64,000 nucleotides of DNA from Alphaproteobacteria bacterium (GTDB lineage: Bacteria; Pseudomonadota; Alphaproteobacteria; CALKHQ01), in assembly GCA_041396705.1 (NCBI GenBank), contig JAWKYB010000004.1, positions 124,001 to 188,000 of the forward strand, read 5' to 3'. Positions 9,245-17,080 of the stretch are shown here, piece after piece. Within the stretch, counting starts at the first letter, position 1. The number at the start of each line of letters is the position of its first letter. The position numbers and the translations under genes were made by a program. A model generated the notes under the pieces. The model was not told the DNA's origin. It saw nothing but the letters and a program-made list of their open reading frames with translations, and did not search any database.

Positions 9245-10738
9245 ATGCAGACAGGACATGTGCCCGCGGCGGGGCCGACGCCGAACGTGGCCGGGCGCGC
9301 GGTCGCCCGGTTGCTGGTGCTGATCGTCGGGCTCGGCCTGGCGTCGATGCCGGTGCAGGCCCAGGCGCCGGACGGCGCGCCGCTGAGCTTCGCCGACCTG
9401 GTCGACCAGCTGCTGCCCAGCGTGGTGAACATCTCCACCACCCAGCGCAGCGACACGCGCCGCCCGCCGGCGGTGCCGGAATTCCCCGAGGGCTCGCCGT
9501 TCGAGGACTTCTTCGACGATTTCATGGACGACCAGAACCCGGACCTGCAGCCGCGCGAGGCGACGGCGCTCGGTTCCGGTTTCATCGTCGATCCGGCCGG
9601 TTATGTGGTCACGAACCTGCACGTGATCGAGGGCGCGGACGAGATCCGGGTGATCCTGCATGACGACACCAACCTGCCCGCCGAGGTGCTCGGCACCGAT
9701 CAGAAGACCGACCTGGCGCTACTGAAGGTGGAATCGCCGACGCCGCTGCCCTATTCGCCGTGGGGCGATTCCGACGCGTCGCGGGTCGGCGACTGGATCA
9801 TCGCCATCGGCAACCCGTTCGGGCTCGGTGGCTCGGTCAGCGCCGGCATCATCTCGGCACGGGCCCGCGACCTCGATTCAGGCCCCTATGACGAGTACAT
9901 CCAGACCGACGCCGCCATCAACCGCGGCAACTCCGGCGGCCCGATGTTCAATCTCGACGGCGAGATCATCGGCGTGAACACCGCGATCATCTCGCCGACC
10001 GGCGGCAGCGTCGGCATCGGCTTCGCCATCCCGTCGACCATCGCGCATTCGGTGATCGACCAGCTGCGCGAATACGGCCGCACCCGCCGCGGCTGGCTGG
10101 GCGTGCGCATCCAGCAGGTCACGCCGGAGATCGCCGAAAGTCTGGACCTGGACCATGCGCGTGGCGCGCTGATCGCCAGCGTCACCACCGACGGCCCGGC
10201 CGACGTGGCCGGCATCGAGGCCGGCGACGTGGTGCTGGAATTCGCCGGCCGTCCGGTGACCGACATGCGCCGGCTGCCGCGCATCGTCGCCGAGACGGCG
10301 ATCGGGACGGAGGTGCCGGCCGTGGTCTGGCGCCGCGGCGAAGCGGTGACGGTGACCGTGGTGGTCGGCGAGCTCGACGAGACCGAGACCGCCGCCGGAA
10401 CGGCGCCGCCGGCGGACCCCAACCAGTCGCAGAACGAGGCCGCGGTGGCCGAGCTCGGTTTGACGCTGGCAACGATCAGCGGCGAGCGGCGCGAGCAGTT
10501 CAACCTCGGCGTCGACACCGAGGGCGTGGTGGTGGTGGCGGTCGAGCCCGGCGGCCCCGCCGACCTGAAAGGCATTGTGCCCGGCGACGTGATCGTCGAG
10601 GTCATGCAGGAGGCCGTGACCTCGCCCGGCGAAGTGGCGATGCGCGTGCGCGAGGCGCAGGAGGTGGGGCGGCGTTCCGTCCTGGTGCTGATCGACCGCG
10701 GCGGCGAGCTGCGCTTCGAGGCCATCCGCATCCAGTAG
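9245..10738 (+). CDS. degP: DegP/DegQ (HtrA) family periplasmic serine endoprotease
   Basis: A 497-residue Do-like protease and chaperone for misfolded envelope proteins. A signal peptide (residues 20-40, ending MPVQAQA) precedes the trypsin-like domain. The triad is H126 (VTNLHVIEG), D156 (KTDLALLK) and S230 (RGNSGGPMF). Two PDZ domains follow: the first from RRGWLGVRIQQVTPEIAESL, the second ending in FEAIRIQ. The ATG is preceded by aaggggtgag. The start lies 40 nt after hflC, giving the hflK-hflC-degP order frequent in alphaproteobacteria. DegP and DegQ cannot be told apart from sequence alone. Confidence 0.93.
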   Translation: MQTGHVPAAGPTPNVAGRAVARLLVLIVGLGLASMPVQAQAPDGAPLSFADLVDQLLPSVVNISTTQRSDTRRPPAVPEFPEGSPFEDFFDDFMDDQNPDLQPREATALGSGFIVDPAGYVVTNLHVIEGADEIRVILHDDTNLPAEVLGTDQKTDLALLKVESPTPLPYSPWGDSDASRVGDWIIAIGNPFGLGGSVSAGIISARARDLDSGPYDEYIQTDAAINRGNSGGPMFNLDGEIIGVNTAIISPTGGSVGIGFAIPSTIAHSVIDQLREYGRTRRGWLGVRIQQVTPEIAESLDLDHARGALIASVTTDGPADVAGIEAGDVVLEFAGRPVTDMRRLPRIVAETAIGTEVPAVVWRRGEAVTVTVVVGELDETETAAGTAPPADPNQSQNEAAVAELGLTLATISGERREQFNLGVDTEGVVVVAVEPGGPADLKGIVPGDVIVEVMQEAVTSPGEVAMRVREAQEVGRRSVLVLIDRGGELRFEAIRIQ

Positions 10739-10759
10739 CGGCCGGCCGGGCAGCCGGCC

Positions 10760-11683
10760 TCAGCGCATGGTCGGGTCGTTGCGGCTGAAGGCGTCGGCCT
10801 CGGCCGCAATCCAGTCGCGGAACGCCACGATCTTGGGCAGGGCGGCGCGTTCCGGCAGCGTCACGGTATAGACCGACATCGGGCACTCGATCGAGACCGA
10901 GAGCGGACGCACCAGGCGGCCCGTCTCCAGCTCGATGGCGGCCAGGGTCGAGCGCGCAAGCGCGACGCCCTGCCCGTGGATCGCGGCCTGGACCATCAGC
11001 GCACCCTGGTTGTAGCCGGGGCCCGTCGTCGGGTCGGCACGGCGCACCCCGAACCGCTTCAGGAAATAGGGCCAGCCGTTGCTGGTTTCGTCGTGCCGCC
11101 AGTCGTCGTCGTGCAGCAGGATCGCCTGGGCGAGGTCGCCGATGGCGCGGATGGCGCGCGGCCCCGCCATCAGCTGCGGGCTGCACACCGGGAACAGCCG
11201 CTCGCGCAGCAGCAGCCGGGTCTCCAGGCCCGGATAGTTGCCCCAGCCGAAGCGCACGGCGAGGTCGACGCCATCCGTGCGCAGATTGGCGAGACGGTCG
11301 TCGGTGTGCAGCCTGAGGTCGATCTCCGGATGCCGTTCGTGGAAGCGCGGCAGGCGCACCATCAGCCACTGCGCGGCGAAGGAGGCGAGCACGCTGACCG
11401 TCAGCGGTCCCTGGCCAAGCCCGGCGCGCAGGCCGTCGGCGGCGGTGCCGATGCTGGTCAGGGCCTCGCGCACCACGTTGGCGAACTGGCGGCCCTCCTC
11501 GGTCAGCGCCAGCCTGCGGGTCTGGCGCAGGAACAGTGCGAAGCCCAGCTGCTGCTCCAGCTGCTTGATCTGCTGGCTGATCGCGCCCTGGGTCAGGTTC
11601 AGCTCGGTCGCCGCGCGGGTGAAGCTGAGGTGTCGCGCGGCGGCCTCGAACGCACGCAACGGCGCAAGCGGCGGCAGCTGCAT
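10760..11683 (-). CDS. LysR-family transcriptional regulator, GcvA-like
   Basis: A 307-residue LysR regulator. The winged helix-turn-helix is residues 5-65 (LRAFEAAARHLSFTRAATEL, then LTQGAISQQIKQLEQQLG), with the LFLRQTRRLALTEEG wing typical of the GcvA/AmpR branch. The effector-binding domain runs from about residue 90 to the end and looks complete. The start MQLPPLAPLRAFE has a ggag Shine-Dalgarno 5 nt upstream; an alternative ATG is at 11698. It is divergent from the DUF1127 gene and a GST gene, which are candidate targets. An ATTAG-N5-CTAAT palindrome lies in the shared region. Confidence 0.9.
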   Translation of the reverse strand: MQLPPLAPLRAFEAAARHLSFTRAATELNLTQGAISQQIKQLEQQLGFALFLRQTRRLALTEEGRQFANVVREALTSIGTAADGLRAGLGQGPLTVSVLASFAAQWLMVRLPRFHERHPEIDLRLHTDDRLANLRTDGVDLAVRFGWGNYPGLETRLLLRERLFPVCSPQLMAGPRAIRAIGDLAQAILLHDDDWRHDETSNGWPYFLKRFGVRRADPTTGPGYNQGALMVQAAIHGQGVALARSTLAAIELETGRLVRPLSVSIECPMSVYTVTLPERAALPKIVAFRDWIAAEADAFSRNDPTMR

Positions 11684-11696
11684 GGCTTCTCCGAGC

Positions 11697-11711
11697 ATTA
11701 GAATTGCTAAT
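11697..11711. promoter_or_regulatory. LysR/GcvA-type operator (ATTAG-N5-CTAAT)
   Basis: ATTAG (11697-11701), five bases, then CTAAT (11707-11711) form a perfect inverted repeat containing the LysR T-N11-A pattern. CTAAT is the core reported for GcvA binding sites. The site sits 14 nt upstream of the start of a GcvA-like LysR gene and faces the divergent DUF1127/GST genes. Autoregulation and control of the divergent genes is the natural inference. Confidence 0.55.
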
Positions 11712-11867
11712 GAATTCGCCGAGAAATGATGGTTTGTCAAGCGACCCTTTCGGCCCGATGTTCGGTCTATCGCAACCGCGCGAAAGGCGCAGAAACCCGG
11801 GCCGATCACGGATCGGTGGCGGCCGGTCCCGACGGGACGGACCGTCGGCGGGTAGGGAAGGTTTGTC

Positions 11868-12098
11868 ATGTCCGAGCAATGCATCGAGCGTCCCATCGCA
11901 TTCGACGGCGGTCGGCGCAGCCACGCACCGCGGACGGCCCCGTGGCTGGTCGCACTGCTTGACTGGATCGAGCGCCGGCTGGAGCGTCACCGCCAGCGCC
12001 AGGAATTGCAGGGCCTGGATTCGCGCATGCTGCGCGACATCGGTCTCAGCCAGGCGGACTTGCGCCGCGAGTTGAACAAGCCGTTCTGGCGCGCTTAG
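11868..12098 (+). CDS. DUF1127 (YjiS-like) small protein
   Basis: A 76-residue protein ending in the DUF1127 motif: LQGLDSRMLRDIGLSQADLRREL (written here as a 23-residue region, 46-68), with the arginine-rich helix WIERRLERHRQRQEL before it. Such proteins are abundant in alphaproteobacteria and have been linked to RNA turnover and nutrient responses; the molecular role here is unknown. A good Shine-Dalgarno (agggaagg) precedes the ATG. The gene lies between the LysR operator and a GST gene 18 nt downstream, so it is probably co-transcribed with the GST. Confidence 0.88.
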   Translation: MSEQCIERPIAFDGGRRSHAPRTAPWLVALLDWIERRLERHRQRQELQGLDSRMLRDIGLSQADLRRELNKPFWRA

Positions 12099-12116
12099 GC
12101 GAGGAGCTTCCGCGGC

Positions 12117-12722
12117 ATGCTGCAGGTCTACGGCGACCGGTTCTCCGGCAACTGCTACAAGGTCCAGCTGATCCTGGACCTGACCGGCCGGCCCTATCGC
12201 TGGGTCGACATCGACATCATGAAGGGGCAGAGCAGGACGCCGGAATTCCTGGCGCTCAGCCCGGTCGGCCGGATCCCGATCGTCGTGCTGGACGACGGCG
12301 CGGTGCTGTCGGAATCAAACGCGATCCTGCTCTACTTCGCGGAGGGCTCGCCCTATCTGCCGGAGGACCGGCTGGAGCGCGCCCGCGTGTACCAGTGGCT
12401 GTTCTTCGAGCAGTACAACCACGAGCCCAACATCGCGACGCTGCGGTTCTGGACCAAGCTGGCGGGCTTCGACGAAGCCCGCCGCGCGGCGGAGCCCGCC
12501 AAGCGCAAGGCGGGGCTGGAGGCGCTCGGCGTGATGGAGCAGCGGCTGGCCGCGCATCCGTTCCTGGTCGGCGACCGGTTCACGGTCGCCGACATCGCGC
12601 TGTTCGCCTACACCCACGTCGCCGCTGACGGCGGCTTCGACCTGCGGGCTTTCCCGGCGGTGTCGGCGTGGCTCGACCGGGTCCGCGTCCAGCCCGGCTT
12701 CGCTCCGATGGTGGCGGGCTAG
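12117..12722 (+). CDS. Glutathione S-transferase family protein
   Basis: A 201-residue cytosolic GST with the thioredoxin-like N-terminal domain first (DRFSGNCYKVQLILDLTGRP, then GRIPIVVLDDGAVLSESNAI, which supplies the glutathione gamma-Glu-binding E-S pair). The helical domain follows (from RARVYQWLFFEQYNHEPNI to FTVADIALFAYTHVA). The catalytic residue near SGNCYK may be Ser or Cys; the class is not assigned. It follows DUF1127 by 18 nt. Its stop codon overlaps that of the convergent GST gene. Confidence 0.9.
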   Translation: MLQVYGDRFSGNCYKVQLILDLTGRPYRWVDIDIMKGQSRTPEFLALSPVGRIPIVVLDDGAVLSESNAILLYFAEGSPYLPEDRLERARVYQWLFFEQYNHEPNIATLRFWTKLAGFDEARRAAEPAKRKAGLEALGVMEQRLAAHPFLVGDRFTVADIALFAYTHVAADGGFDLRAFPAVSAWLDRVRVQPGFAPMVAG

Positions 12723-13360
12723 GCGGCCTGCGGCATCGGCGGCACGGTGGCTGCCGCGCTGGCGCGCGCCGACGCCACCCGATAGCAGGCGGAGACCCTG
12801 GGCGCGCCGGACAGCAGCGCCTCGCCGCCGGGCATCCGCTCGACCCAGAACAGGATCGGCAGGGCGTACATGTCGGCCGCGGTGAAGGCGTCGCCGACCA
12901 TGTAGGTGCCGGCGGTACCGGCCAGCATGGCGTCGACGATGGCGAGGTGGCCGGCGGTCTGTGCCCGGCCGGCTTCGACCACGGCCATGTCCGGCTTGCC
13001 GTCCGCGCCCCGCGGGAACACCATCGGCAGCACGAAGCTCTTGATCGCGCTGGCATAGAGATAGTCGTTGAAGATCGAGGCATATTGGTCGGCATGGACC
13101 CGGTCCATCGTGCCGGCCGGCGTCAGCGTCGGTCCCGGGAAGGCGGCGTCGATGTAGCCCAGCATCGCCGGCGTCTCGAACAGGTGGACGTTGCCGTGGC
13201 GCAGCGCCGGGATCTTGCCGAAGGGCTGCACCGCGAGGTGGGCCGGGCTTCTCAGTTCGACCGGCTGCAGCGTGTAGGCCACGCCCTTCTCTTCCAGCGC
13301 CAGCCGCACGGTGCGCGTGTAGGTGCTGAGGGCGAGCCCATAGAGCGTGACGTCGGCCAT
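12719..13360 (-). CDS. Glutathione S-transferase family protein
   Basis: A 213-residue GST, distinct in sequence from the convergent neighbour. The thioredoxin domain starts TLYGLALSTYTRTVRLALEE and has the substrate loop QPFGKIPALRHGNVHLFETPA. The helical domain runs from ADQYASIFNDYLYASAIKSF to FTAADMYALPILFWVER. Its stop overlaps the other GST gene by 4 nt. A TTTAAG-N12-CTTAAA palindrome lies about 80 nt upstream of its start. Substrate unknown. Confidence 0.9.
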   Translation of the reverse strand: MADVTLYGLALSTYTRTVRLALEEKGVAYTLQPVELRSPAHLAVQPFGKIPALRHGNVHLFETPAMLGYIDAAFPGPTLTPAGTMDRVHADQYASIFNDYLYASAIKSFVLPMVFPRGADGKPDMAVVEAGRAQTAGHLAIVDAMLAGTAGTYMVGDAFTAADMYALPILFWVERMPGGEALLSGAPRVSACYRVASARASAAATVPPMPQAA

Positions 13361-13438
13361 CGCGATTTTCTCCCTGGCATTGCGGTTGCGGCTTGCGCAA
13401 GCACCTTGACCGGAACCGTGGCGCCGGCGCCAATCAAA

Positions 13439-13462
13439 TTTAAGACACTGCTTACGCTTAAA
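13439..13462. promoter_or_regulatory. Inverted repeat upstream of the minus-strand GST gene
   Basis: TTTAAG (13439-13444) and CTTAAA (13457-13462) are perfect inverted arms separated by 12 nt. They lie in the 108-nt gap upstream of the GST start at 13360 and just after the EamA transporter stop. This is a plausible operator for a dimeric regulator; no regulator is assigned. Confidence 0.35.
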
Positions 13463-13468
13463 CGGTCG

Positions 13469-14356
13469 TCAGGCAACCGCCTTGCGCTCGCGGTTGACGA
13501 TGTAGATGCCGCAGCCGATGACGACCGCGGTCCCGGCGATGGTGGTCAGGTCCGGCACGTCGCCGAACATCAGATAGCCGAGCGCCACGGCGCCGACGAT
13601 CTGGACGTAGATGAATGGCGCCAGTGTCGAGGCCGGGGCCAGCCGGAAGGCGGCGAGAAAGCTGAAATGGCTGCCGGCGTGGACCAGGCCTGACAGCACC
13701 ATCAGCGCCCAGCCGCGGCCGTCGGGCGCGGTCCAGTCGAACGGCAGCGCCAGGCTGGTGATGACGAAGCCGGCGACCGCGATCTGCATCAGCATCACCC
13801 GCGGATGGCCGCCATGCGACAGCTTGCGGGTGAGCAGCTGGTAGATGGCGAAGCCGAACGCGACGGCGAGCGCCAGCAGCACGCCGGCGCCGAAGCTGCT
13901 GTCCCAGGGCCGGGCGATGATCAGGATGCCGCCGAAGCCGACGATGACGGCGGCCCAGCGGCGGATACCGGGATGCTCGCCCAGCATCGGGCCCGCCAGC
14001 GCAGTGACGACCAGCGGGGCGGCGAAGCTGACCGCGGTGAACAGGTCGAGCGGCGTGATCGAGACGGCGAGGGCCGCAAGCGTGCCGGCGACGCAGGGGA
14101 TCGCGCCACGGACCAGGTTGAGCCCGAGGTTGGGCCCCTGCAGCACGCGCGGCCAGAGTGCTGGCGGGGTGATCAGCGCGAGCGGGATCAGGAAGAATGC
14201 GAACCGCGCCCATGCGATCTGGATCGCGCCCATCTGCCCGCCGAGGTCCTTGGCGATGGCGTCGATGACGGCAAAGCAGGTGACGCCGAGCGAGAGCCAG
14301 CCGATGCCGGTCAGCGTGGCGCGCGGACCGGAAGGCATCGTCGCGGCCGCCGTCAT
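13469..14356 (-). CDS. EamA/DMT-family membrane transporter
   Basis: A 295-residue inner-membrane protein of the drug/metabolite transporter superfamily with two EamA repeats and about 10 transmembrane segments. Examples are IGWLSLGVTCFAVIDAIAKD (first), GVLLALAVAFGFAIYQLLTR (mid) and TTIAGTAVVIGCGIYIV (last). The start MTAAATMPSG is chosen because it lies just before the first membrane segment; longer in-frame versions add unstructured Arg/Ala-rich sequence. Substrate unknown. It is divergent from the TerB-like gene 141 nt away. Confidence 0.82.
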   Translation of the reverse strand: MTAAATMPSGPRATLTGIGWLSLGVTCFAVIDAIAKDLGGQMGAIQIAWARFAFFLIPLALITPPALWPRVLQGPNLGLNLVRGAIPCVAGTLAALAVSITPLDLFTAVSFAAPLVVTALAGPMLGEHPGIRRWAAVIVGFGGILIIARPWDSSFGAGVLLALAVAFGFAIYQLLTRKLSHGGHPRVMLMQIAVAGFVITSLALPFDWTAPDGRGWALMVLSGLVHAGSHFSFLAAFRLAPASTLAPFIYVQIVGAVALGYLMFGDVPDLTTIAGTAVVIGCGIYIVNRERKAVA

Positions 14357-14497
14357 CGCGGCACCGCGCCGGACCGCTTGACCGGCCCCGGCGCCGCGGC
14401 TTTCATCGCTTGCATCGTGATTTCGCTTTACCCTGTGGACGTGCGCATGCGGCCCGGCCGCGGCGCCCAGGACCCTGGAACGGACGGGCAGACTAGC

Positions 14498-15022
14498 ATG
14501 CATTACGTGATCATCGCGCTGGGAATTCTGCTCGCAGCCGGCCTGCTGATCTGGCGAATCCGGCTCTATCTGACCGCGGCGCGCACGGTGGTCGACACCG
14601 CCCGCGACCTCAAGGCCGGCATCCGCCGGGCGCACTGGCAGGGCAGGTTCGCCGACCGCGGCCTCGACGCCATCGACGACCCGATGCTGGTCGCGACCTG
14701 CATCCTGCTGCTGTTCGTCCGCTGCGACCGCGACATCACCGGCGAGGATCGGGCGGCGCTGTCAGGCAGCGTCCAGCGGGTGTTCCGGGTCGAGCCCAAG
14801 CAGGCGGCGGACCTGATCGGCGAGGCCGAGTTCCTGGTCCGCGACGTGACCGACTACCCGCGCTGGGTGCAACGGCTGGCCGGCCGGCTGGTGCCGGTCT
14901 GCAGCGTCGCTGAGCGGGCCCAGGTTCTGGAGATGGCCGAGGCGACCGCCGGGCCGGGCGCCCCGTCCGACCGCCGTGTCCTGGTGCTGGGCCGCTACCG
15001 CGAGGCGGCAAAGCTCGGCTGA
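14498..15022 (+). CDS. Membrane-anchored protein, possibly TerB-like
   Basis: A 174-residue protein with one N-terminal transmembrane helix (VIIALGILLAAGLLIWRI) and a cytoplasmic helical domain. The domain spacing LVATCILLLFVRCDRD, then ITGEDRAALSGSVQRVFRV, then a last helical block with AERAQVLEMAEAT is reminiscent of tellurite-resistance TerB-like folds, but key acidic residues are not certain. I treat it as unknown with a fold guess. It has no clear operon partner. Confidence 0.6.
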   Translation: MHYVIIALGILLAAGLLIWRIRLYLTAARTVVDTARDLKAGIRRAHWQGRFADRGLDAIDDPMLVATCILLLFVRCDRDITGEDRAALSGSVQRVFRVEPKQAADLIGEAEFLVRDVTDYPRWVQRLAGRLVPVCSVAERAQVLEMAEATAGPGAPSDRRVLVLGRYREAAKLG

Positions 15023-15322
15023 GCGCGGCGACCCGCCGGCGTCCCGGTGGCATGCAGCTCTGCATCCCCGAGCCGGGCCTGTCGTTCGCTCGCTGGCAGG
15101 GCGTCGTCATGACCGGCGGCAGGTCGTTTCGCGATGACAGCGCGCGCGCTGCTGCGTTAGCATCGCCAACGGCGGAAGGACGTCCTGTCGAGGTGCTGGA
15201 CGTCGTGGGATTCGCAGTCCTGATGGCACACGACGAAAGCGCTGGGACGGCTGGCATCGGAGTGCCGGCCTAGCGTCCCCCGGCCGTGGGCGTCATATGT
15301 CGTCAAGATCGTGGAGGCGCAA
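15023..15322. other. Intergenic region, no gene seen
   Basis: About 300 nt separate the TerB-like gene and the repeat-bearing exported protein. A 73-codon open frame at 15052-15273 has no recognisable sequence, no good ribosome site and arginine/alanine-poor atypical composition, so it is not called. The region presumably carries the promoter of the gene starting at 15323, whose Shine-Dalgarno (ggagg) is at its right edge. Confidence 0.4.
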
Positions 15323-16582
15323 ATGAAGGGTGCTCGGTCAGTGACGGTGGCGGCGTCGGTGACGTTCGCCGCGGCGGCGGGATATGCGTTCGGGCTAGCG
15401 ACCGCGCCCGACCCGGCGCTGGCGCAGATGGATGCCACCGCCGCCGAGATGGAGGTACGCTTTGCCGCGATCGAGGCGCAGCTGCCGGTGCTGCAACAGG
15501 AGATCGCCGCCCTGAAGAGCCAGCAGGGCGACCGCGCCACCGTGCAGGCCCCGTTCCGGGTGGTCGCCGAAGGCAACCGGGAGGTGCTTTCCGTTACGCT
15601 GGACGGCGGGTTGCCGGTGGTGAGGATCGGCCAGGGCATCTCGCTCGGTTACGCCCAGAGCGAGCCCTTTATCAGCATCTCGAACGGCGCGCGTGTCGCC
15701 GGCATGGACCTGAGCGGCGGCAACGCGACGCTCTTTGCGGGTCCGAACGCGGAAGACGGCTTCTATGCCGGCTACAGCGCCAACAGCGGTATCGGGGCGC
15801 GGGTCTTCGCCGGCGGCCAGTCGGTGGCCGAGCTCCTGGGTTACCCTGGCGGCCACGCGGCCCTGCGCCTGCTCAGCGAAGGCGGCCTGGACTTCTCGGT
15901 CGAGCCAGGCGAAGGCGAGCAGCCGGAGCTGAAGCTCGGTGAGGGCATCATCCTCGGCTATTCCGAGAGCGAGCCTCGGGTCAGCATCTTCTCTGGCGAC
16001 CGGGTTGCGGGCATGCACATGCTGGACGGCGTGGCGACGATCTATGCCAGCCAGGACGGCACCAACGGCTTCTTTGCCGGGCCCTCGCCGACGTTCGGCA
16101 ACAGTGTGCGCATCTTCGACGGCGGCGAGGCGGTCGCGTCCGTCGGCGTCCCACCGGGCAAGATGGCCGGCGCGCGGTTCCTGGCCGGCGGCACCCTGGT
16201 CGCCGGTATCGGCATCGGCACGGCGGGCGAGGGCGTGATGTACACCGCCTTTCCCGATGGCAGCCCGGCCGTCACCGCCGGCGGCAACGGTGCTGGCAGC
16301 GCACAGGTCTCGGTGCACCAGGGCGGATCGGTGCGCGCCTCGATCAACACCAGCGACCTCGGCGGAACCGGCCTGGTCGTGGTGCGCGACGCCGGCGGCA
16401 CCGCGGTCGCCTATCTGTCCGAAGGCGCCGCCGGCGGCGGCAGCGTGTCGGTGACCGGCCCGGGCGGCGACGAGGCGTTCGGCGCCGGCTGGGACGGCAC
16501 CCAGGGTGCGGCCTGCGTCCGCCGCCAGAACGGGAACCAGTTCTGCCTGGAGCCGGTGATGCCGCTGAGCCGGCAGAACTGA
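15323..16582 (+). CDS. Exported protein with coiled coil and two ~80-residue internal repeats
   Basis: A 419-residue protein of no family I recognise. Residues 5-35 form a signal peptide or anchor (VTVAASVTFAAAAGYAFGLA). Residues 38-70 are heptad-like (MEVRFAAIEAQLPVLQQEI). Two imperfect repeats follow at about 101-180 and 204-282. They share the pattern [K/R]-[I/L]-G-x-G-I-x-L-G-Y-x-x-S-E-P, then R-V-A-G-M, then G-F-[Y/F]-A-G. A Gly/Ala-rich third part (285-390) may be degenerate copies. The C-terminus has two cysteines. The ATG has ggagg 7 nt upstream. It may be a periplasmic or cell-surface beta-structured protein (inference). Confidence 0.6.
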   Translation: MKGARSVTVAASVTFAAAAGYAFGLATAPDPALAQMDATAAEMEVRFAAIEAQLPVLQQEIAALKSQQGDRATVQAPFRVVAEGNREVLSVTLDGGLPVVRIGQGISLGYAQSEPFISISNGARVAGMDLSGGNATLFAGPNAEDGFYAGYSANSGIGARVFAGGQSVAELLGYPGGHAALRLLSEGGLDFSVEPGEGEQPELKLGEGIILGYSESEPRVSIFSGDRVAGMHMLDGVATIYASQDGTNGFFAGPSPTFGNSVRIFDGGEAVASVGVPPGKMAGARFLAGGTLVAGIGIGTAGEGVMYTAFPDGSPAVTAGGNGAGSAQVSVHQGGSVRASINTSDLGGTGLVVVRDAGGTAVAYLSEGAAGGGSVSVTGPGGDEAFGAGWDGTQGAACVRRQNGNQFCLEPVMPLSRQN

Positions 16583-16624
16583 GCCGGCCGGGGCGGCGGG
16601 ACGCTCGATCCGGGCGGAGAGGCG

Positions 16625-17080
16625 ATGGGCGCAGGCGGGCAAGCAGCGGTCCACCACGGCGGCTGCCTGTGCGGCGCCGTCCGCTACCGGCTGACCGGCC
16701 CGCTGCGCGCGGTGATCAACTGCCATTGCAGCCAGTGCCGGCGCTTCCATGGCCACTACGGCGCCTACACCACCCTGGCGCAGGCGAATTTCGCGCTGAC
16801 GCGGCAGGACGGGCTGGGCTGGTATGCCGCCTCGCCGACCGCCGAGCGCGGCTTCTGCACGCGCTGCGGATCGAGCCTGTTCTGGCGACCGGTGGGCCGG
16901 GACAACATCAGCGTTGCCGCCGGCACGCTGGATGCGCCGACCGGGCTGGAGACGGTCGGCGACATCTTCGTCGCCGACAAGGGCGACTACTACGTCATCG
17001 ACGGCGACCGCCCGTCGCGGCCCCAGGGCGGCGGCGACGCGCTGGCCGACGAGATCCGCGCCCTCAAGTCGGGCGCGTGA
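16625..17080 (+). CDS. GFA/CENP-V-fold zinc protein
   Basis: A 151-residue member of the GFA (glutathione-dependent formaldehyde-activating-like) family. Zinc ligands are visible in GGCLCGAVRY, in INCHCSQCRRFHG and in FCTRCGSSLFW. The conserved VAAGTLDAPTGLE segment follows. The original enzyme was proposed to speed S-hydroxymethylglutathione formation, but most homologues have no proven activity. The adhC/fghA pathway in this window makes a glutathione link plausible but is 12 kb away. Confidence 0.88.
   Translation: MGAGGQAAVHHGGCLCGAVRYRLTGPLRAVINCHCSQCRRFHGHYGAYTTLAQANFALTRQDGLGWYAASPTAERGFCTRCGSSLFWRPVGRDNISVAAGTLDAPTGLETVGDIFVADKGDYYVIDGDRPSRPQGGGDALADEIRALKSGA

Noticed and set aside
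13439..13462. Reading the TTTAAG palindrome as a terminator of the EamA transporter
   Set aside because: A 6-bp A+T stem with a 12-nt loop is too weak, and there is no T tail on the transporter strand.
15052..15273. A possible 73-codon gene on the plus strand
   Set aside because: No Shine-Dalgarno, no family resemblance and no operon partner.
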